64,000 bases of DNA from Manduca sexta (lineage: Eukaryota; Arthropoda; Insecta; Lepidoptera; Sphingidae): positions 7,432,391 to 7,496,390 of the forward strand of contig NC_051118.1 in assembly GCF_014839805.1 (NCBI RefSeq). Reading direction: 5' to 3'. The notes under the pieces are model-generated. The model did not search any database. It was given only the letters and a program-made list of their open reading frames with translations, and was not told where the DNA came from. The number at the start of each line of letters is the position of its first letter. The first letter of the stretch is position 1. Of the stretch, positions 60,296 to 64,000 are shown one piece after another. A program made the position numbers and the translations under genes.

Positions 60296-60696
60296 ATACA
60301 GAGTATATATTATCCCGGAAATTGCTTCCTTCATAAGTGAAGCCGCAAGCAGGAGTTGGTGTTATATTAAAGTGATAATTTACGAACATTAATCCACAAG
60401 TGTACACACAAGTATACACGTGTTATAATAACTTTCTCGCCGCTTTCATCGTCACTCGGAGCAGGATGCGAGCTAGACATCATTGTGTGCCACACCCTGT
60501 CCACCACTCGAAGGTGCGAGCGTGATGAATCATAAATCAACCCTGATATTAATGGGGGAATTCCAATAGGATAGTCTTGCAGATGAGAGGCTGTATAAAT
60601 GATAACAAACTTGTTATCGTGTTAGATTTCTCGTATGTGAGAGTTTAGTTAGGTATCATCTATATGCGTACTTTAGTCGTCATTCGCTAAGTTCGG

Positions 60697-60810
60697 GGGT
60701 GTAGCTAGAGGAGGCATGGAAGGGCAGTTGCCTTCCCTGGAAATGATTGGGACTAACTGTAATAAATTTTCGCTTTGCCAATTTCGAGTTGAAAGCTGGC
60801 TACGCCTGAC
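60697..60810. mobile_element. short element with GGTGTAGCTAG-type ends (tentative)
   Basis: GGGGGTGTAGCTAGAGG at the left and CTGGCTACGCCTGA at the right are imperfect inverted repeats. It is a common-looking non-autonomous element. Confidence 0.4.
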
Positions 60811-61008
60811 AGTAACGAAGCTTAGTAGTATTGAGATTTAATACTGTAATCGGGAATAACAGGACGTTTGAAAGAATATGTCTCAGGATGACGAGCGCAG
60901 TTCAGAGCCGCGCAATGTAGCTACTGTTTATGCGCCTACCGTCAGTCGAGTTACTTCCCGTTTCATAATTGAGTGTTTGTTATATTATGTTCAGTTCCTC
61001 AGTTTGTG

Positions 61009-61235
61009 ATTGCCTCGATGGCGTTGTATTATGGTACGAGGTTCGGGTTCGATCCCCGGGTTGGGTAAAGTGATATTGTTTTTTTCTAATCAGTATCAGC
61101 TCGAAGTCTGGAATTTGTGTCCAATATGGCGATAGGCTAACCTCCTATTACACCATAGGAGGGAACATGCACGGCGAAATGTGGTGCTCAGGTTGCGTCC
61201 CTGTCTACGCCTTTGGTGATCAAATGCGTGAGTTG
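61009..61235 (+). mobile_element. A-family SINE
   Basis: TGCCTCGATGGCGTTGTA (A-box side), GGTTCGATCCCCGGG (B box), body to TGTCTACGCCTTTGGTGATC and AAATGCGTGAG. Confidence 0.8.
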
Positions 61236-61418
61236 ATTTAGAATCCGTAGTCTACTAGGAATAATGTAGTCGTAAAACTGCTCTTTTAAAGTTACGCGTA
61301 GATATGTACTATGCGCATCGATTTAAAATTTCTTATATTTTGGTCGTATAAAATACTTAATCTAAATGACGTATACCAGTTAACTTATAAATAAACGTAT
61401 GGCAAGTGAATTATTATT

Positions 61419-61643
61419 ATGGCAGCGCCGGCGCCAGTGGCTCAATTGTTAAATGAAATAACGATTCAATTCAATCGGTTCGGTGCCGCGCACTTGTCAC
61501 TCGATTGTGGTCTCATGATTCATTGCTTGTACACATTGTGTGACTTGTTGAAGTTAATCAAGCTTGGAAGTCGATATGCGCGTCGTTTGTGGTCCGTGAT
61601 AGGCTTGGACTGTGAGCTGTTCGGCTTTCGGTTCGATTTCCAG
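61419..61643 (+). other. candidate alternative first coding exon or chance open stretch (75 codons)
   Basis: A genuine ATG with a good context (ATTATGG; in-frame TGA just upstream at 61407) opens a frame that is GC-richer than its surroundings. It reads MAAPAPVAQLLNEITIQFNR and continues with a Leu/Cys-rich stretch to RFDFQ. After codon 75 stands CAG followed by GTTGGTA, a weak donor that leaves phase 0, the same phase as the end of shot exon 4, so the segment could join the CH2 exon. Another possible donor, GTAAAT at 61648, would leave phase 1. The frame itself continues to a stop ending at 61703. The protein is not recognised, and it may be noncoding. Confidence 0.25.
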
Positions 61644-61884
61644 GTTGGTAAATATTTTGAGCGGGTTTTGTGGCTTTGTGAGCGGATTGGTGGCCTTAGA
61701 TAATGTTGACGTGACTGGGGTTTGCATGTAAAAATCATCATCCTGTCTGCATTATGCATTTTTATCCACCGAAAATACGATATTATTAAAGATATATTTA
61801 TAAAGGCTTTTATTATCTATAACATTTTCTTAAAATAAGTATTTTAAAGTAAAAAGATATTACGCGTAAAATAAATGTTTGACT

Positions 61885-61940
61885 CACAGCGCCATCTATT
61901 ATTAGTCACAGTATACTCATCGTCACAGCGCCATCTATGA
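61885..61940. repeat. pair of CACAGCGCCATCTAT motifs
   Basis: The 15-base motif occurs twice in the same sense within about 55 bases. The element it belongs to is not resolved. Confidence 0.6.
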
Positions 61941-62384
61941 GATAATGTTGGAGTTATAATATATTACTTTCACTTTCGCGGCACGTGAATATATTTATTT
62001 TTAATTAATTATTATTGTTGTAAAAAAATGATTGTGCTTACATTCTTTTTTACTTTATTAGTTGTTTATTTAACTCGGTAACGTGACAGACTAATTGATT
62101 GAATAAAGAGGCAGATTGGGGTGGAATAAAATCGATTTGCAGTATGGGGTAAAAAAAACTGGAACTTTTTTTTCTAGTGTGCAAGCTTAAGATTTGTATA
62201 ACAGGATAATAGTATTTTAAAACAACACTGTAATAAACTATCCTGTGACTAATTACAAGTATTTTCGCACGTTTATTTAAAAATGACCTCACAAATCTTA
62301 ATCATGAATATTGAAACAAAAAAAAAATAATCAGCATTTTCATAATTCGGAAACGAGAGTGCTGACGTCAGTACAAGATCATAG

Positions 62385-62475
62385 TGACCTACAGGGCGGG
62401 TGTGGGCGCGAAGGCCGGCCGCCAGATGGCGTTGCCCACGCCGCGCCGCCCCCGCCGCTTGCGACACTAGCCGCT
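62385..62475. promoter_or_regulatory. small GC-rich block in intron 4
   Basis: GGGCGCGAAGGCCGGCCGCC and CACGCCGCGCCGCCC are surrounded by AT-rich DNA. It may be regulatory; no core promoter motif was found. Confidence 0.2.
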
Positions 62476-62998
62476 CGCTATACCATTAATAGCCATGTCC
62501 TGACCAGGTTTTTGGCTTAAGTTACGATACGGGAATTAAGTCATTTTGGTATGAGTTAATTGGTGGATTATGACAAGATATCGTTTTTGCGACATGCGTA
62601 AGAGTTGCAACGATCGTACATTATGACTAAGGTTAGGTAGAAGTAGAATTGCATGAGCCAAATTTTTTCTAAATTGAAATCGAATAAAAGTCGTAGACGA
62701 ACAGTAACTTAGTAGACATAGAAAGTATATTGAAGGTTTCCGGGGATAAAACATCCACATTAAATATCTAAAGTCAGAGCCAAATTTATATTTCCCTTAA
62801 GCATATGTTGTTCAGGTTATTTTGCTCCGCATGTTCGGTGTACCAGTGACTATTTTACGGGAGTAAAAAAGGTTTTCGATTGCTACTTATAACATACTTT
62901 TATTTAACAGTTTGATGACTAAAAATGACGTTGGCCATATTTGCTCCGTCCACTAGACCGCTGCCTATATGGCTATTTACAAAACCAATATGGTTGAA

Positions 62999-63178
62999 AG
63001 TAATGATTTCTTATGTTTACGCGAATGTTAGACATTGTAATAAAACTATATTACGCACCGACTGTTCCGACGATAAACACCTTAGTCCCCGTGACTATGA
63101 AGGCTGCAGTCATCGAAACGTCGGGAGAAAATTAGAATAAAAAAAACGCGATAAAATCCGTAAAATAGTTTTGTTCAT
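62999..63178. repeat. F-family inverted pair
   Basis: A + fragment (TTTCTTATGTTTACGCGAAT) is followed about 70 bases later by a longer minus copy (ACTATGAAGGCTGCAGTCAT, GTAAAATAGTTTTGTTC). Confidence 0.65.
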
Positions 63179-63514
63179 TGTCGAAAGTTCTAAACTACAT
63201 TTAGTAATGCACTTAAAACTAATCAGCGTACTCCAGAAACTGTTCAATTAAACGCTCAAGTGATCTCTAGTGTCGACATAAAACAACACGATAAGTGATT
63301 GATTACAAATTGTACGCAATTGCAATAATTAGTTTAATTAATAGCAATTAGCTCTTTTTCCTCTATCTACGTTGGTCTTTTAATTTGAATCCCGTAGGAA
63401 ATATGCAAGTCTGGGCAGCTTTTAGCTAATTGCTAAATTATTTAAATAAAATCAATCTTGATCCTTTGCTCTTTTTCTGTGTGGAAACATAAATTTGTCT
63501 TTATATTTTTTAGG

Positions 63515-63680
63515 TAATAGTATCATAGAGAAAGTTGTTGGAGTCTAGATATCTTTGGGAGAAGTAACCCTTAGTAATAATGACCATGAAACTTTGCTGC
63601 ATGAAAACATATCTTTATTAAATAATAGTATCATAGGAAAAATTGTTGTAGTCTAGATATCTTTGAGAGGTAACCCATTC
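63515..63680. repeat. two-copy direct repeat, 108-bp period
   Basis: TAATAGTATCATAG starts at 63515 and 63623. Both continue through GTCTAGATATCTTTG to GTAACCC. Confidence 0.8.
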
Positions 63681-64000
63681 ATTATGATCATGAAAATAAC
63701 GTTGAAAGTTATAGAAGGCATATAATCTTATCTCCCATAAATATGTATTATATTCGCTCCTTAAATCATACAATTGTTTGGCGTATTAATAATTACGAAA
63801 GGACAAGTTTAAATGCCCTTTTATGACCTGTAAAGCGTCTCGGCATCGTAAACGTTCTCAGATATATAAATTTTATAAGACCGTACATTCGTGAAATATT
63901 TATTACCTTTTTTGCGGTGCCCTTATTGTTTTTTGGCCAGTGGTTGCGTTTTAATTGCTGTTATTCGTAGAATGTCCTTAAATAAATATACATTTCATGC

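Larger units (their letters stand above)
51076..64000 (+). other. shot: shot intron 4, 5' part (continues beyond the window)
   Basis: The intron runs from the GTTAGT donor to the end of the window with no CH2-like exon found. Repeats cluster at 55.4-61.2 kb. From 51.1 to 52.9 kb and 53.7 to 55.4 kb I see only AT-rich unique-looking sequence and a G14 run. Confidence 0.7.

Overview
This window looks like nuclear DNA from a moth or butterfly (Lepidoptera). It is AT-rich, its genes are split by very long introns, and it is crowded with tRNA-derived SINEs, Helitron-like and RTE-like tails and small inverted-repeat transposons of types common in lepidopteran genomes. No bacterial operon, CRISPR array, rRNA, true tRNA or viral gene was seen. 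The species cannot be named from what is visible.

Only one gene is recognised with confidence: the 5' part of the spectraplakin gene short stop (shot; the MACF1/dystonin family) on the + strand. Four coding exons were placed by hand from conserved sequence, GT-AG borders and matching codon phase: exon 1 (21004-21178, isoform-specific N-terminus), exon 2 (35711-35772), exon 3 (47756-47845) and exon 4 (50905-51075). Together they encode 166 residues: a short polar N-terminus followed by essentially all of the first calponin-homology domain (CH1) of the actin-binding domain. The second CH domain and the rest of this very large cytolinker must lie beyond base 64000. Introns are about 14.5 kb, 12.0 kb, 3.1 kb and more than 12.9 kb.

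Layout: 1-20460 is upstream DNA with repeats and a GC-rich block near 18.1-18.4 kb that may be promoter or leader sequence. 20461-21178 is the probable leader plus first coding exon. Intron 1 holds SINEs, a pogo-like 581-bp MITE, a 4 x 123-bp tandem array, a PIF-like MITE and a short minus-strand ORF that resembles the first helix of histone H2B. Intron 2 begins with a CpG-rich block containing a TATAAATA box, a candidate internal promoter, and later carries a frameshifted minus-strand ORF. Intron 4 holds an unidentified open frame of 173 codons, several MITEs, a TSD-flanked truncated SINE dimer, and an ATG-started open stretch at 61419 that could be an alternative first exon.

The biological interest is mainly (1) the alternative promoter and first-exon candidates of shot, (2) well-preserved insertion signatures (target-site duplications) that date and orient the repeats, and (3) three unexplained ORF remnants. 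I found no convincing evidence of a new multi-gene system. Repeat families are labelled A to H here for cross-reference only; these are not published names.
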